The notes beneath the pieces are model-generated. The model saw only the letters and a list, made by a program, of their open reading frames with translations. It had not been told where the DNA came from and did not search any database. Positions 35,088-43,937 of a stretch of 64,000 bases of DNA are shown here, in pieces; position 1 is the stretch's first letter, and each line of letters starts with the position of its first letter. The DNA comes from Roseicella frigidaeris (lineage in GTDB: Bacteria > Pseudomonadota > Alphaproteobacteria > Acetobacterales > Acetobacteraceae): contig NZ_QLIX01000001.1 in the NCBI RefSeq assembly GCF_003258945.1, positions 310,001 to 374,000 on the forward strand. Direction: 5' to 3'. The translations under genes and the position numbers were made by a program.

Positions 35088-36704
35088 ATGAGAGCCCATC
35101 GCCTCGCCCTCGCCGCCCTGCTGGCCGCGCCGCTCGCCGCGCTGCCGGGCGCCGCGGGGGCGCAATCGCAGCCCAGGCTGCTGCGCATCGCCATGACCGC
35201 CGCGGATGTGCCGACCACCACCGGCATGCCGAACAACGGCTTCGAGGGCATGCGCTTCCTCGGCTATCCGGTCTTCGAATCGCTCGCCCTCTGGGACCAT
35301 TCCGACCCGAAGACGCTCTCCGACCTCAGGCCCGGCCTGGCCGAGCGCTGGGAGCAGGATGAGAGCGACCCGCGGAAATGGCGCTTCACCCTGCGCCAGG
35401 GCGTGCAATTCCATGACGGCGCGCCCTTCAACGCGGATGCGGTGATCTGGAACCTCGACCGCTACACGAAGAACGACAGCCCGCAATTCGATGCGGCGGG
35501 CAGCGCCATCGTCCGCGGCCGGGTGCCGGTGCTCACCGGCTACCGCAAGATCGACGACCGGACGGTCGAGATGGAAACCAGCCGCCCCGTCTCCTACTGG
35601 CCCTACCTGACTGCCTATATCCTGTTCACCTCGCCGCAGAGCTTCGAGCAGGCGGGGCGGGACTGGGCGAAGGTGGCCGCCCTGCCGGCCGCCGGCACCG
35701 GCCCCTTCCGCATCACCCGCTTCGTGCCGCGGCAATCGGTGGAGCTGGCACGCAACGACCAGTACTGGGACCCGGCGGGCCGGGCGAAGCTCGACCGCGT
35801 CCTGCTGCTGCCGATGCCGGAGGCGAACACCCGCCTCGCCGCGCTGCGCTCCGGCCAGGTGGACTGGATCGAGGTGCCGCCGCCGGATGCCCTCGAGTCC
35901 CTGAAGGCGGCGAAATTCCAGGTGGTGACCGGCAGCTACCCGCATATCTGGCCCTGGGTCTTCGCCGCCGGCAAGGCGGGCAGCCCGGTCGCCGATATCC
36001 GCGTCCGCCAGGGGCTGAATTATTGCTTCGACCGCAAGGAGATGGTGGCGATGCTGAACGGCACCGCCGAGCCCTCGGTCGGCTATTTCAAGGCGGGCGA
36101 CCCGGCCTTCGGCACGCCGCAGAACCACTACACGCTGGACGCCGCCAAGGGGAAGGCGCTGCTGGCCGCGGCCGGCTACGGGCCGCAGAAGCCGCTCTCG
36201 ATCAAGATCGGCATCTCCAACAGCGGCTCGGGCCAGATGCTGCCGCTGCCGATGAACGAGTTCCTGCAGCAATCCCTGGCCGAGCATTGCGGCGTGAAGG
36301 TCAGCTTCGAGGTGGTGGAGTGGAACACCCTGCTCGGCGGGCTGCGGGCCGAGCCGGGGCAGCCGCAATGGCTGGGCGCGGATGCGCTGAACATCAGCCT
36401 GCATTCCTCCGACCCCTCGGCCATGGGGCGCTGGTTCTACGGCGACAATCTCTCGCCGCGCGGCTCCAATGCCGGGCATTGGAAGGATGCCGAGTTCGAC
36501 GCCGCCTTCCTGGCGCTGGAGACCGAGGCCGATCCGGCCAAGCGCCTGGCCCTGACCCGCAAGGCGCATGAGCGGCTGGTCGACAACCCGCCCTGGCTGT
36601 GGATCGTGCACGACCTGAACCCGCGCGCCATGACCGCCCGGGTCAGCGGCTTTGTCAGCCCGCAGAGCTGGTTCATCGACCTCACCCGGGTGGAGGTGAA
36701 ATAG
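35088..36704 (+). CDS. ABC substrate-binding protein, family 5, sister copy 1
   Basis: A 538-residue periplasmic binding protein. Signal peptide ending PGAAGAQ, then LLRIAMTAADVPTTTGMPNN, LRPGLAERWEQDESDPRKW, FTLRQGVQFHDGAPFNADAV and VRQGLNYCFDRKEMVAML. The opening TAADVPTTTGMPNNGFEG is unusual for dipeptide-binding proteins and is shared almost exactly with the gene at 38146-39750. Some stretches of DNA are nearly identical (for example around 35815-35890 and 38864-38938), so the pair arose by duplication. No permease genes flank it; an LLM monooxygenase lies 63 bp downstream. Confidence 0.88.
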   Translation: MRAHRLALAALLAAPLAALPGAAGAQSQPRLLRIAMTAADVPTTTGMPNNGFEGMRFLGYPVFESLALWDHSDPKTLSDLRPGLAERWEQDESDPRKWRFTLRQGVQFHDGAPFNADAVIWNLDRYTKNDSPQFDAAGSAIVRGRVPVLTGYRKIDDRTVEMETSRPVSYWPYLTAYILFTSPQSFEQAGRDWAKVAALPAAGTGPFRITRFVPRQSVELARNDQYWDPAGRAKLDRVLLLPMPEANTRLAALRSGQVDWIEVPPPDALESLKAAKFQVVTGSYPHIWPWVFAAGKAGSPVADIRVRQGLNYCFDRKEMVAMLNGTAEPSVGYFKAGDPAFGTPQNHYTLDAAKGKALLAAAGYGPQKPLSIKIGISNSGSGQMLPLPMNEFLQQSLAEHCGVKVSFEVVEWNTLLGGLRAEPGQPQWLGADALNISLHSSDPSAMGRWFYGDNLSPRGSNAGHWKDAEFDAAFLALETEADPAKRLALTRKAHERLVDNPPWLWIVHDLNPRAMTARVSGFVSPQSWFIDLTRVEVK

Positions 36705-36767
36705 CCGGGCAGGGCGGGGGCGCCGTCCCCCGCCCATGGCCTCGGGGCAGGGCAGCGGGGGAGAGCG

Positions 36768-38078
36768 ATGGCCGGTCGCCGCAAGATGCATCTGGTCGCC
36801 TATCTGAAGGCCGGCCCGAATTTCAGCTATCCGAGCAGCTGGCGGCATCCGGCCGCGACGCTCGACGACCTGTTCGAGCCGACGCGCTGGGAGAATTGCG
36901 CCCGGCTGCTGGAGGCCGGGCTGTTCGATGCCTGCTTCTTCGCCGACGGGCTCGGCATCCCCGATCTCTACAAGGGCAGCTATGCCGATTATGTCGGCCG
37001 CGGCGGCCAGCTCACCCTGGTCGATCCCATGGTGCTGCTGCCGCAGATGGCGCGGGTGACGGAACGCCTCGGCCTCGGCGTCACCCTCTCGACCAGCTTC
37101 ACCCCGGCCTATGTGGCGGCGCGCTGGCTGGGCTCGCTCGACCTGCTCAGCAAGGGGCGGGCGGCCTGGAACGTCGTCACCACCGGGCGGGATTTCGAGG
37201 CGCGCAACCTCGGCCAGGACGGGCTGCCGCCCAAGGCGGCGCGCTACGACATGGCCGACGAGGTGCTGGAGGCCTGCGACGCCCTCTGGCAGGGCTGGGA
37301 GCCGGATGCGCTGGTGCTGGACCGCGCCGCCGGCCGCTTCGCCGATCCGGACAAGATCCACCGGGCCAATTACGAGGGGCGCTACATCCGCACCGAGGGC
37401 CCGCTCTCCATCCCGCGCAGCCCGCAGGGCCGGCCGGTGCTGATGCAGGCCGGCGCCTCGCCCCGTGGCCGCGCCTTCGCCGCCCGCTGGGCGGAGATGA
37501 TCTTCTGCACGCCCGCCACCAAGGCGGATGCGCTGGCCTTCCGCAGCGACATCCGCGCCCGGATGCAGGCGATCGGCCGCGACCCGGACCATTGCGCCGT
37601 GCTGCCCTCCGTCACCGTGGTGCTGGGCGAGACCGAGGCCATCGCCCGGGAGCGGGCGGATTACCTGGAATCCCTGGTGGATCCGGAGCTGGTGCTCGCC
37701 GCCAGCTCCTGGTCGGTGGTGGCCGATCTCAGCCGCATCGAGGACCCGGCGGCGCTGGAGGGGGCGGGCAGCCACCAGGGCGTGCAGGGCCACCGCGACC
37801 GCATGCTGCAGGTGGCGCGGCAGAAGGGGATCAGCTTCGCCGAGGCGGTGCGGCGGCCGCGCGACCTCATCGCCGGCACCGCGGCGCAGGTGGCCGACAT
37901 GATGGAGGACTGGTTCGCCGCCGGCGCCTGCGACGGCTTCATCCTGCCGCCCACCCTGTTTCCCGGCACCTTCGAGGAGGCGGCGCGGCTGCTGGTGCCG
38001 GAGCTGCAGCGGCGCGGCCTCTACCGCACCGCCTATGCCGGGCGGACGCTCCGGGAGAATCTCCGCAACCCGGGCTGA
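36768..38078 (+). CDS. LLM-class flavin-dependent monooxygenase (NtaA/SnaA/DszA type)
   Basis: A 436-residue bacterial-luciferase-like enzyme that uses reduced FMN made by a partner reductase. Family blocks: MHLVAYLKAGPNFSYPSSWR at the start, FDACFFADGLG, LTLVDPMVLLPQMA, LGLGVTLSTSFTPAYVAARW, WNVVTTGRDFEARNLG and RPVLMQAGASPRGRAFAARW. Relatives attack nitrilotriacetate, EDTA, dibenzothiophene sulfone and alkanesulfonates. No flavin reductase gene is adjacent. It is embedded between two sister binding proteins on the same strand, which suggests that its substrate is the imported ligand. Confidence 0.9.
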   Translation: MAGRRKMHLVAYLKAGPNFSYPSSWRHPAATLDDLFEPTRWENCARLLEAGLFDACFFADGLGIPDLYKGSYADYVGRGGQLTLVDPMVLLPQMARVTERLGLGVTLSTSFTPAYVAARWLGSLDLLSKGRAAWNVVTTGRDFEARNLGQDGLPPKAARYDMADEVLEACDALWQGWEPDALVLDRAAGRFADPDKIHRANYEGRYIRTEGPLSIPRSPQGRPVLMQAGASPRGRAFAARWAEMIFCTPATKADALAFRSDIRARMQAIGRDPDHCAVLPSVTVVLGETEAIARERADYLESLVDPELVLAASSWSVVADLSRIEDPAALEGAGSHQGVQGHRDRMLQVARQKGISFAEAVRRPRDLIAGTAAQVADMMEDWFAAGACDGFILPPTLFPGTFEEAARLLVPELQRRGLYRTAYAGRTLRENLRNPG

Positions 38079-38145
38079 CGCCGCGGGCAGGGCGTGGCGT
38101 GGTCCTTGCTAACCCCTGGGCCGATCACGCTCGGGAAGGACCAGC

Positions 38146-39750
38146 ATGCGACATCCCCACCGCACCGCGGGCCTCGGCCTGGCGGCGCTGCTCGCCGCCG
38201 CCTCGCCGGCGATCGCCGAGACGACCCTGCGCATCGCCATGACCGCGGCCGACGTGCCGACCACCACCGGCATGCCGAACAACGGCTTCGAGGGCATGCG
38301 CTTCCTCGGCTACCCGATCTTCGAGGGGCTGGTGCTCTGGGACCTCTCGCGCGCCGACCGGCCGGCGGTGCTGCGCCCGGGCCTGGCCGAGCGCTGGGAG
38401 CAGGACCCGGCCGACCCGAAGACCTGGATCTTCCATCTCCGCCAGGGCGTGACCTTCCATGACGGCACGCCGCTGACGGCCGATGCGGTGATCTGGAACC
38501 TCGACCGCTTCTTCAAGCCGGACAGCCCGCAATTCGAGCCCGCCGGCGCCGGCATCACCCGCGCCCGCAACCCGATCCTCGCCGGCTACCGCAAGCTCGA
38601 CGAGGCGACGGTCGCCATCAGCACCAGCCGGGTCGCCAGCTACTTCCCCTACATGGCCGTCTACATCCTGATGGCCAGCCCGCAGAGCTGGGAGAAGGCC
38701 GGCCGCGACTGGGCCAAGGTCTCGACGCTGCCGGCGGCCGGCACCGGCCCCTTCAAGCTCGGCAAGTTCAGCCCGCGCGTCTCGGTCGAGCTGCTGAAGA
38801 ACCCTGCCTATTGGGACCAGGCGCGGGTGCCGAAGCTGGACCGGGTGCTGCTGCTGCCGATGCCGGAGGCGAATACCCGCCTCGCCGCGCTGCGCTCCGG
38901 CCAGGTGGACTGGATCGAGGTGCCGCCGCCGGATGCCATCCCCAGCCTGAAGCAGGCCGGGTTCAACATCGTCACCAACTCCTACCCGCATGTCTGGCCC
39001 TGGATCTTCCAGCTCGGCGGCGCCGCCACGCCCTTCAAGGATGTCCGCGTCCGCCAGGGGCTGAACTACTGCGTCGACCGCAAGGGCCTGGTCGAGATGC
39101 TGAACGGCACGGCCGAGCCCTCGGTCGGCTGGCTGAAGCCGTCGGACCCGAATTTCGGCAAGCCGGAGAACCGCTATGGCTTCGACCCGGCCAAGGGGAA
39201 GGCGCTGCTGGCGGCGGCCGGCTACACGCCGCAGAAGCCGCTTGCCTTCAAGGTGATGATCTCGGCCAGCGGCTCCGGCCAGATGCTGCCGCTGCCGATG
39301 AACGAGTACATGCAGCAGAACCTGAAGGAGGCCTGCGGCGTCGACGTCACCTTCGAGGTGACGGAGTGGAACACGCTGCTGACCGCGGTGCGCCAGGGGC
39401 CGGATGCGCCGATCCTGAACGGCGCGACGGCGACCAACCCCTCCTCGCCCTCCTCCGATGCCGGGGTGATGGCGCGCTACTTCCTGCAGGCCTTCGTGCC
39501 GCCGAACGGCTTCAACTGGGGGCAATGGACGGACCCGGGTTTCGAGGGCGCCTTCGCGGCGCTGGAGACGGCCCGCGACGAGGCGGGCTTCAACACCGCC
39601 TATGCCAAGGCGCATGAGCGGCTGGTCGACGATCCGCCCTGGCTCTACATCGTGCACGACCTCAATCCGCGGGCCATGTCGCGCAAGGTGAAGGGCTTCA
39701 CCTCGGCGCAGTCCTGGTTCCAGGATCTGGTGCCGGTCGAGATGCCGTAG
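38146..39750 (+). CDS. ABC substrate-binding protein, family 5, sister copy 2
   Basis: A 534-residue periplasmic protein with signal peptide MRHPHRTAGLGLAALLAAAS ending AIAE. It shares with copy 1 the opening TAADVPTTTGMPNNGFEG, the central LLLPMPEANTRLAALRSGQV and DWIEVPPPDA segments, GSGQMLPLPMNE and the end RAM--KVKGFTSAQSWF. The middle region that lines the ligand cleft is more divergent, so the two may bind related but different compounds. GGGAAGGAC gives a good ribosome site. A probable terminator follows the stop. Confidence 0.88.
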   Translation: MRHPHRTAGLGLAALLAAASPAIAETTLRIAMTAADVPTTTGMPNNGFEGMRFLGYPIFEGLVLWDLSRADRPAVLRPGLAERWEQDPADPKTWIFHLRQGVTFHDGTPLTADAVIWNLDRFFKPDSPQFEPAGAGITRARNPILAGYRKLDEATVAISTSRVASYFPYMAVYILMASPQSWEKAGRDWAKVSTLPAAGTGPFKLGKFSPRVSVELLKNPAYWDQARVPKLDRVLLLPMPEANTRLAALRSGQVDWIEVPPPDAIPSLKQAGFNIVTNSYPHVWPWIFQLGGAATPFKDVRVRQGLNYCVDRKGLVEMLNGTAEPSVGWLKPSDPNFGKPENRYGFDPAKGKALLAAAGYTPQKPLAFKVMISASGSGQMLPLPMNEYMQQNLKEACGVDVTFEVTEWNTLLTAVRQGPDAPILNGATATNPSSPSSDAGVMARYFLQAFVPPNGFNWGQWTDPGFEGAFAALETARDEAGFNTAYAKAHERLVDDPPWLYIVHDLNPRAMSRKVKGFTSAQSWFQDLVPVEMP

Positions 39751-39762
39751 GGGAGGCGGCGG

Positions 39763-39817
39763 CGCGCCCCCCGAAACCGCAGCCGGGCAGGGGGCGCGTC
39801 CCTGGCGGCGCGTTTTT
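39763..39817 (+). terminator. Probable terminator after the binding-protein/LLM cluster
   Basis: Arms cgcgccccc (39763-39771) and gggggcgcg (39790-39798) form a perfect 9-bp GC stem with an 18-nt loop, and a ttttt run follows at 39813-39817. The T-run is 14 bases from the stem, farther than in a classic intrinsic terminator, but the position after the last gene of the cluster and before the gcrA promoter fits. Confidence 0.45.
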
Positions 39818-40036
39818 CCGGGGATGGAAATGCTCCACCGCCGGGAATCGGTTGGCGTCAGCGTAAAATGAGAAAAGCAAACATATTCTGGTACGGGTTT
39901 TCCGGTCCTTCTCCCCATGCTTTTCCACAGTTTTTCGTGTGCAGAATGCCTGCCAGAACTTGTGGCAGAGGCCAGCGTTGGCCTACCGTATGTTGTGGGT
40001 GGCAACATCTAGTGGGTCACGCTACGGGAGAACCAC
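39818..40036 (+). promoter_or_regulatory. AT-rich promoter region of gcrA
   Basis: An island of low GC (for example gcgtaaaatgagaaaagcaa and cttttccacagtttttcg) in a very GC-rich window, directly upstream of gcrA. It has a GANTC methylation site (GAATC at 39845-39849), the CcrM target that GcrA reads, and a small hairpin at 39970-39983. No single sigma-70 box pair stands out. Cell-cycle-linked promoters in alphaproteobacteria often carry GANTC sites, so methylation-dependent control of gcrA is plausible but not shown. Confidence 0.55.
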
Positions 40037-40507
40037 ATGGACTGGACGGCTGAGGCGATCGATCAGCTCCGCAGCCTCTGGGCGGAAGGGCATTCGACGG
40101 CCGAAATCGGTCGCCGCATGGGCATCTCGAAGAATGCCGTGGTCGGCAAGGCGCACCGCCTGAACCTGCCGGCGCGCCCCAGCCCGATCCGCCGCGAGGC
40201 CGAGGGCAGTGCCGCGCCGCGTCCGGCGCCGGTGCGCCGCGCCGCGGTGCCGCCGCCGCCGCGCGAGCCGGCGCCGCTGCGCCGCCTGGCCCAGCCCAAC
40301 GCCGCCCCCGCCGCCCCGGCGCCTGCCGCCGTGGTGCGGCCCTTCCCGCGCGTCGCGGCACGCAGCTGCTGCTGGCCGCTCGGCGAGCCCGGCACGCCGG
40401 AGTTCCGCTTCTGCTCGGCCGAGGCGATGACCAGCAAGCCCTATTGCGCCGAGCATGCCTCGGTCGCCTATGTCCGCGTCCGCGACCGCCGCGAGGACGC
40501 TGCCTGA
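40037..40507 (+). CDS. gcrA: GcrA cell cycle regulator
   Basis: A 156-residue transcription regulator that binds sigma-70 holoenzyme and CcrM-methylated GANTC promoters. The conserved N-terminal DNA-binding domain is intact (MDWTAEAIDQLRSLWAEGHS, TAEIGRRMGISKNAVVGKAH), a Pro/Ala-rich linker covers about 55-105, and the C-terminal sigma-binding region has the typical pattern CCWPLGEPGTPEFRFC...YCAEH. It is monocistronic by context, with its own AT-rich promoter upstream and a 525-bp gap downstream. GcrA is restricted to alphaproteobacteria, which supports the taxonomic call. Confidence 0.95.
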   Translation: MDWTAEAIDQLRSLWAEGHSTAEIGRRMGISKNAVVGKAHRLNLPARPSPIRREAEGSAAPRPAPVRRAAVPPPPREPAPLRRLAQPNAAPAAPAPAAVVRPFPRVAARSCCWPLGEPGTPEFRFCSAEAMTSKPYCAEHASVAYVRVRDRREDAA

Positions 40508-41032
40508 GACGGCATCGGGGGCGCATCCAGCCCCCCTGACCGGATGAGCGGGGGCACGCCGGCCGCCGTGCCGCCGGCCCCATCCTCCGTGCCGCCATGG
40601 CGCGCCCGGCCCGGCCGGGGCGCCGCGGCCTCGCCGGTGTCGCACGGCCGCCCACCGTGCCCGCCGTCCCTATCGGCCGGAACACCCTGCGCGACGACGC
40701 GGCCGGCGCCGGTCATGCGCGCCCGCTCCGGCTCGCCCGCGCCGAGCCGCACCGGGGCGCGCTATCCCGCTGATCCGGATGGCCCTTCCGGCGTATCGCC
40801 GCGCGGCGCCCGGCCGGCGCGGGCCGGTCGGTTCGGGCCGCCTGCCCCGGGCGGGCGGGCGCGCAGCAGGCCCGGGGCGTCCTCCTGGCTGCATCGGAGC
40901 GCCACGGACGGGCCCCGAGGGTCTGGCGCCAGGCTTGCCTTGGGGCTATCGCTGCTCTAGCCGAGCATCTCCGCTTGCAAGATTCAGGGGGGCAAGAGCA
41001 TTCGCGAAGCCAGGCTGCTCCAGGACGCCAGG
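40508..41032. other. 525-bp region without a supported gene
   Basis: Frames are open on both strands, as expected at this GC content, but their products are Pro/Arg/Ala/Ser-rich with no hydrophobic core or known motif. Near the right end is a ctctag like that in the palindrome family and a GANTC site (GATTC at 40981-40985) about 50 bp before the methyltransferase start. A leader or small RNA cannot be excluded; I see no clear hairpin-plus-T-run. Confidence 0.5.
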
Positions 41033-41677
41033 ATGGGCCACCCCCGCGCGGCACTGGATGCCGAGGCGGTGCGCGAGGCCTATCGCCGCTGGGCCGGCGT
41101 CTATGACGAGGTGTTCGGCTCCGTCTCCGGCCCTGGCCGGCGGCGGGCCGTGGCGGCGGTGAATGCCCTGCCGGGCAGCCGCGTGCTCGAGGTGGGGGTG
41201 GGCACCGGCCTGGCCCTGCCGCTCTACGACCCGCGCAAGCGGGTGGTGGGCATCGATCTCTCGCGCGACATGCTGCGCCGGGCGAAGGAACGGGTGGTGA
41301 CCCGCCGCCTGCGCAACGTGCAGGGGCTGGCGGAGATGGACGCGGAGGCCATGGGCTTCGCCGATGCCAGCTTCGACATCGCGGTCGCCATGTTCACCGC
41401 GACCGTGGTGCCCGATGCGCGCCGCCTGTACCGGGAGATGCGCCGCGTGGTGCGCCCGGGCGGGCAGCTCCTCTTCGTCAATCACTTCGCCGCCCAGGGC
41501 GGGCTGCGCTGGTGGGCGGAGCGGACCCTGGCGCCGCTCTCCCGCGTGCTCGGCTGGCACCCGGATTTCGCCCTCGGCGACCTGCTCGAGGATCCGCGGG
41601 CGGCGGCCGAGATCACGCCCTGCCCGCCCTTCGGCCTCTTCACCCTGGTGCGGGTGCCGCAGCCGGCGCTGGCCTGA
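41033..41677 (+). CDS. pmtA: Phosphatidylethanolamine N-methyltransferase (PmtA-like)
   Basis: A 214-residue SAM methyltransferase. N-terminal EAYRRWAGVYDEVFGSVSGPGRR and the SAM loop VLEVGVGTGLALPLY are the pattern of Rhodobacter/Sinorhizobium PmtA, followed by VVGIDLSRDMLRRA and RVVRPGGQLLFVNHF. It methylates phosphatidylethanolamine towards phosphatidylcholine at the cytoplasmic membrane face. Related ubiquinone-type methyltransferases share the fold, but the YDEVFGSVSGPGRR stretch favours PmtA. The gene stands alone, convergent with a transglycosylase gene. Confidence 0.82.
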   Translation: MGHPRAALDAEAVREAYRRWAGVYDEVFGSVSGPGRRRAVAAVNALPGSRVLEVGVGTGLALPLYDPRKRVVGIDLSRDMLRRAKERVVTRRLRNVQGLAEMDAEAMGFADASFDIAVAMFTATVVPDARRLYREMRRVVRPGGQLLFVNHFAAQGGLRWWAERTLAPLSRVLGWHPDFALGDLLEDPRAAAEITPCPPFGLFTLVRVPQPALA

Positions 41678-41716
41678 GCCTTCCGCCGGGCCACGGCTGT
41701 GGCCGGGGAAGGGCGG

Positions 41717-42394
41717 TCAGCGGCCGCGCCCGCCGCCGCGGCAGGTCAGCCGCGGGCGTGGCGACCGCGGGCCGAGCAGCAGCGAGGGGGCATGCCCGGG
41801 CGCGCAGAGCGCCGCCGCGCTGCCCGGCGGCAGCGGCACCGTCCCGCCGCCCGCCTGCCACACCGCGCCGAGCCGGGCCAGCAGCACCCGGCGGTGATAG
41901 CCCGCGCCCCGCGCCGCATCCGCCGAGTGATAATTGGCGATCGCCTCCGCCCAATTGCCGAAACGGGCATGCAGGGCGGTCAGGAAGGTGATGGCGTAGC
42001 CGATATTGGCCTCGGGCTGCAGGCCGGTCGCGGCATCCGGGAACGCCGCCGGGTGGTGGAGCAGGTTCACCTGCATGCAGCCGATATCGATGGAGCGCCG
42101 GCCGGCCGCCTGCAGCGCCGCGACCTCCGCCGCCGCGGCGCCGTGGCTCGGCAGGATGCGCCCCTCGCCCTCCACGTTCAGGGTCCAGGGCCAGGGCTCG
42201 AAGCGGGCGGTGCGGGGATCGCTGCGGCCGCTCTCCACCAGGGCGATGGCCAGCAGCAGCCCGCGCGGCAGGCCGGAGCGCGGCTCGGCGGCCGCGATGG
42301 CGCGGCGGCAGGCGGTCCAGGGATCCTCCTCGGCCCGCGCCGGACCGGCGAGGACGGGCAGGAGGAGGAGCAGGCCGGCCAGGACAGCGCGCAT
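41717..42394 (-). CDS. Transglycosylase SLT-domain protein
   Basis: A 225-residue exported protein with a signal peptide (MRAVLAGLLLLLPVLAGPAR ending ARAEE), then a lysozyme-like domain: catalytic glutamate in LLLAIALVESGRSDP, support motifs IDIGCMQVNLLHHP and EANIGYAITFLTALHARFGNW, and ANYHSADAARGAGYHRRVL. This is the family associated with conjugation or flagellar transglycosylases, but no such genes are nearby. The start at 42394 is the first with a signal peptide. It is downstream of mntH on the same strand with a 44-bp gap. Confidence 0.85.
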   Translation of the reverse strand: MRAVLAGLLLLLPVLAGPARAEEDPWTACRRAIAAAEPRSGLPRGLLLAIALVESGRSDPRTARFEPWPWTLNVEGEGRILPSHGAAAAEVAALQAAGRRSIDIGCMQVNLLHHPAAFPDAATGLQPEANIGYAITFLTALHARFGNWAEAIANYHSADAARGAGYHRRVLLARLGAVWQAGGGTVPLPPGSAAALCAPGHAPSLLLGPRSPRPRLTCRGGGRGR

Positions 42395-42438
42395 GGCGGC
42401 GATCTCGGCCGGCCGCCGCCCCCGCGTCAATGCCGGCA

Positions 42439-43770
42439 TCAGCCGGCCAGCGCGTCCCAGAGCAGCTTCAGGTTCATCGCCACGATCAGGCCGGTCGCCG
42501 CCCAGCCGAGCCAGAGCTGCCAGCCCGGCGTCGCCAGCGCCCCGAGGCGCCGGCGGTCGGAGGCGACCAGCATCAGCGGCACCACCGCGAAGGGCAGCTG
42601 CAGGCAGAGGATGACCTGCGAGAGGATCAGCAGCTGCGCCGTGCCGGATTCGCCGTGAAGCCAGGTGACGATCACCGCCGGGACGATGGCGATGAGCCGG
42701 GTGACCAGCCGGCGGATGACGGGCGGCAGGCGCAGCCCGAGGAAGCCCTCCATCACCGCCTGGCCGGCCAGCGTCGCGGTCACCGTGGAGTTGAGGCCGC
42801 AGGCGAGCAGCGCCACGGCGAAGAGGGTCGCCGCCGCGGCGGTGCCGACCATCGGCGTCAGCAGCTCATGCGCCTCCTGGATCTCGGCGACCTCGGTGCG
42901 GCCGCCGGCATGGAAGACCGCGGCGGCGGTGATGAGGATGGCCGAGTTCACCAGCAGCGCCAGCGACAGCGCGATCGAGCTGTCGATGGCGGCGAAGCGG
43001 ATCGCCTCGCGCTTCGCCGCCACCCCCTCGCCATAGTCGCGGGACTGCACGATGGCGGTGTGCAGGTAGAGGTTGTGCGGCATCACCGTGGCGCCGAGGA
43101 TGCCGATGGCGATGTAGAGCTGGCGCTGGTCGGTCACGATCGAGGCGCTCGGCAGGTAGCCCGCGAGCACCGCCGCCCAGTCCGGCTGCGCGAGCAGGAG
43201 CTGCGCCGCGAAGCAGCCGAAGACGAGGAACATCAGCCCCGCCACCGCCGCCTCCAGCCAGCGCACGCCGCGATGCTGCAGCCAGAGGATCAGCATCGCA
43301 TCGAGCGCGGTGAGCAGCACGCCGATGAGCAGCGGGATGCCGAAGAGGAGCTGCAGCGCGATGGCGGTGCCGATGAGCTCGGCGAGGTCGGTGGCGCAGA
43401 TCGCCACCTCGGCCAGGACCCAGAGCCCGAGGCTGGTGGGGCGGGAGAAGCGGTCGCGGCAGAGCTGCGCCAGGTCGCGGCCGGTGGCGATGCCGACGCG
43501 CGCGCAGAGCGCCTGCAGCAGCATCGCCATCAGCGAGGAGAGCAGCGCCACGGCGAGCAGCGTGTAGCCGAAGGCCGAGCCGCCGGCGAGGGCGGTGGCC
43601 CAGTTGCCCGGATCCATGTAGCCGACGGCGATGAGGTAGCCGGGGCCGATGAAGGCCAGCAGCCGGCGCAGCCAGCCCGCGCCGTCCGGCACGCGGACGC
43701 TGCGGTGCATCTCCGGCAGGCTGACGCCCTCCGGCCGCGGGGCGGGCTCGGCTTCGGGGCGGGTCAGCAT
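42439..43770 (-). CDS. mntH: Nramp-family Mn2+/Fe2+ proton symporter MntH
   Basis: A 443-residue inner-membrane importer with 11 predicted helices. Helix 1 carries the metal ligands in MDPGN (Asp53, Asn56) and helix 6 has the conserved [10 protein letters not shown] with Met and His, so both metal-binding signatures are intact. It imports manganese, and iron with lower preference. The upstream region has an SmtB-type operator 23-46 bp before the start and a divergent ArsR-family gene with an intact metal site, which points to metal-dependent repression. The start ATG is followed by a soluble tail of about 30 residues. Confidence 0.94.
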   Translation of the reverse strand: MLTRPEAEPAPRPEGVSLPEMHRSVRVPDGAGWLRRLLAFIGPGYLIAVGYMDPGNWATALAGGSAFGYTLLAVALLSSLMAMLLQALCARVGIATGRDLAQLCRDRFSRPTSLGLWVLAEVAICATDLAELIGTAIALQLLFGIPLLIGVLLTALDAMLILWLQHRGVRWLEAAVAGLMFLVFGCFAAQLLLAQPDWAAVLAGYLPSASIVTDQRQLYIAIGILGATVMPHNLYLHTAIVQSRDYGEGVAAKREAIRFAAIDSSIALSLALLVNSAILITAAAVFHAGGRTEVAEIQEAHELLTPMVGTAAAATLFAVALLACGLNSTVTATLAGQAVMEGFLGLRLPPVIRRLVTRLIAIVPAVIVTWLHGESGTAQLLILSQVILCLQLPFAVVPLMLVASDRRRLGALATPGWQLWLGWAATGLIVAMNLKLLWDALAG

Positions 43771-43792
43771 CGGGGCAGCCCGGCGGGCATGG

Positions 43793-43816
43793 CTGAACAG
43801 ATCTTCAACTGTTCAG
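43793..43816. promoter_or_regulatory. Probable ArsR/SmtB operator between mntH and arsR
   Basis: A perfect inverted repeat: ctgaacag (43793-43800), spacer atcttcaa, ctgttcag (43809-43816). Inside it, tgaacagatcttca has the TGAA-N6-TTCA core known from SmtB/CzrA operators. It ends 23 bp upstream of the mntH ATG, where a repressor would block the promoter or leader. It is about 120 bp upstream of the regulator start, so autoregulation is also possible. Confidence 0.75.
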
Positions 43817-43937
43817 ACGATCCTTGTTTTTCAGGCGGTTATGGGACAAGCAGCAGGTGCCCCCGGGGCCTGGTCGTGTCAAGGCCCGCTTGTGGCGCCA
43901 CGGGCGCCTCTGCAACTGTGCATGGAGTGGAACCAGG

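Noticed and set aside
34974-37793. A 939-codon open frame on the minus strand
   Set aside because: It is antisense to the binding protein and LLM genes, has low-complexity composition and no motif.
40544-40960. A 138-codon plus-strand frame in the gap after gcrA
   Set aside because: The product is Pro/Arg/Ser/Ala-rich with no hydrophobic core, no motif and no convincing ribosome site; overlapping frames on the other strand look the same.
42395-42438. Overlap of the transglycosylase frame with the end of mntH
   Set aside because: The frame is open to 42439, but the first Met followed by a signal peptide is at 42394, so the genes do not overlap.
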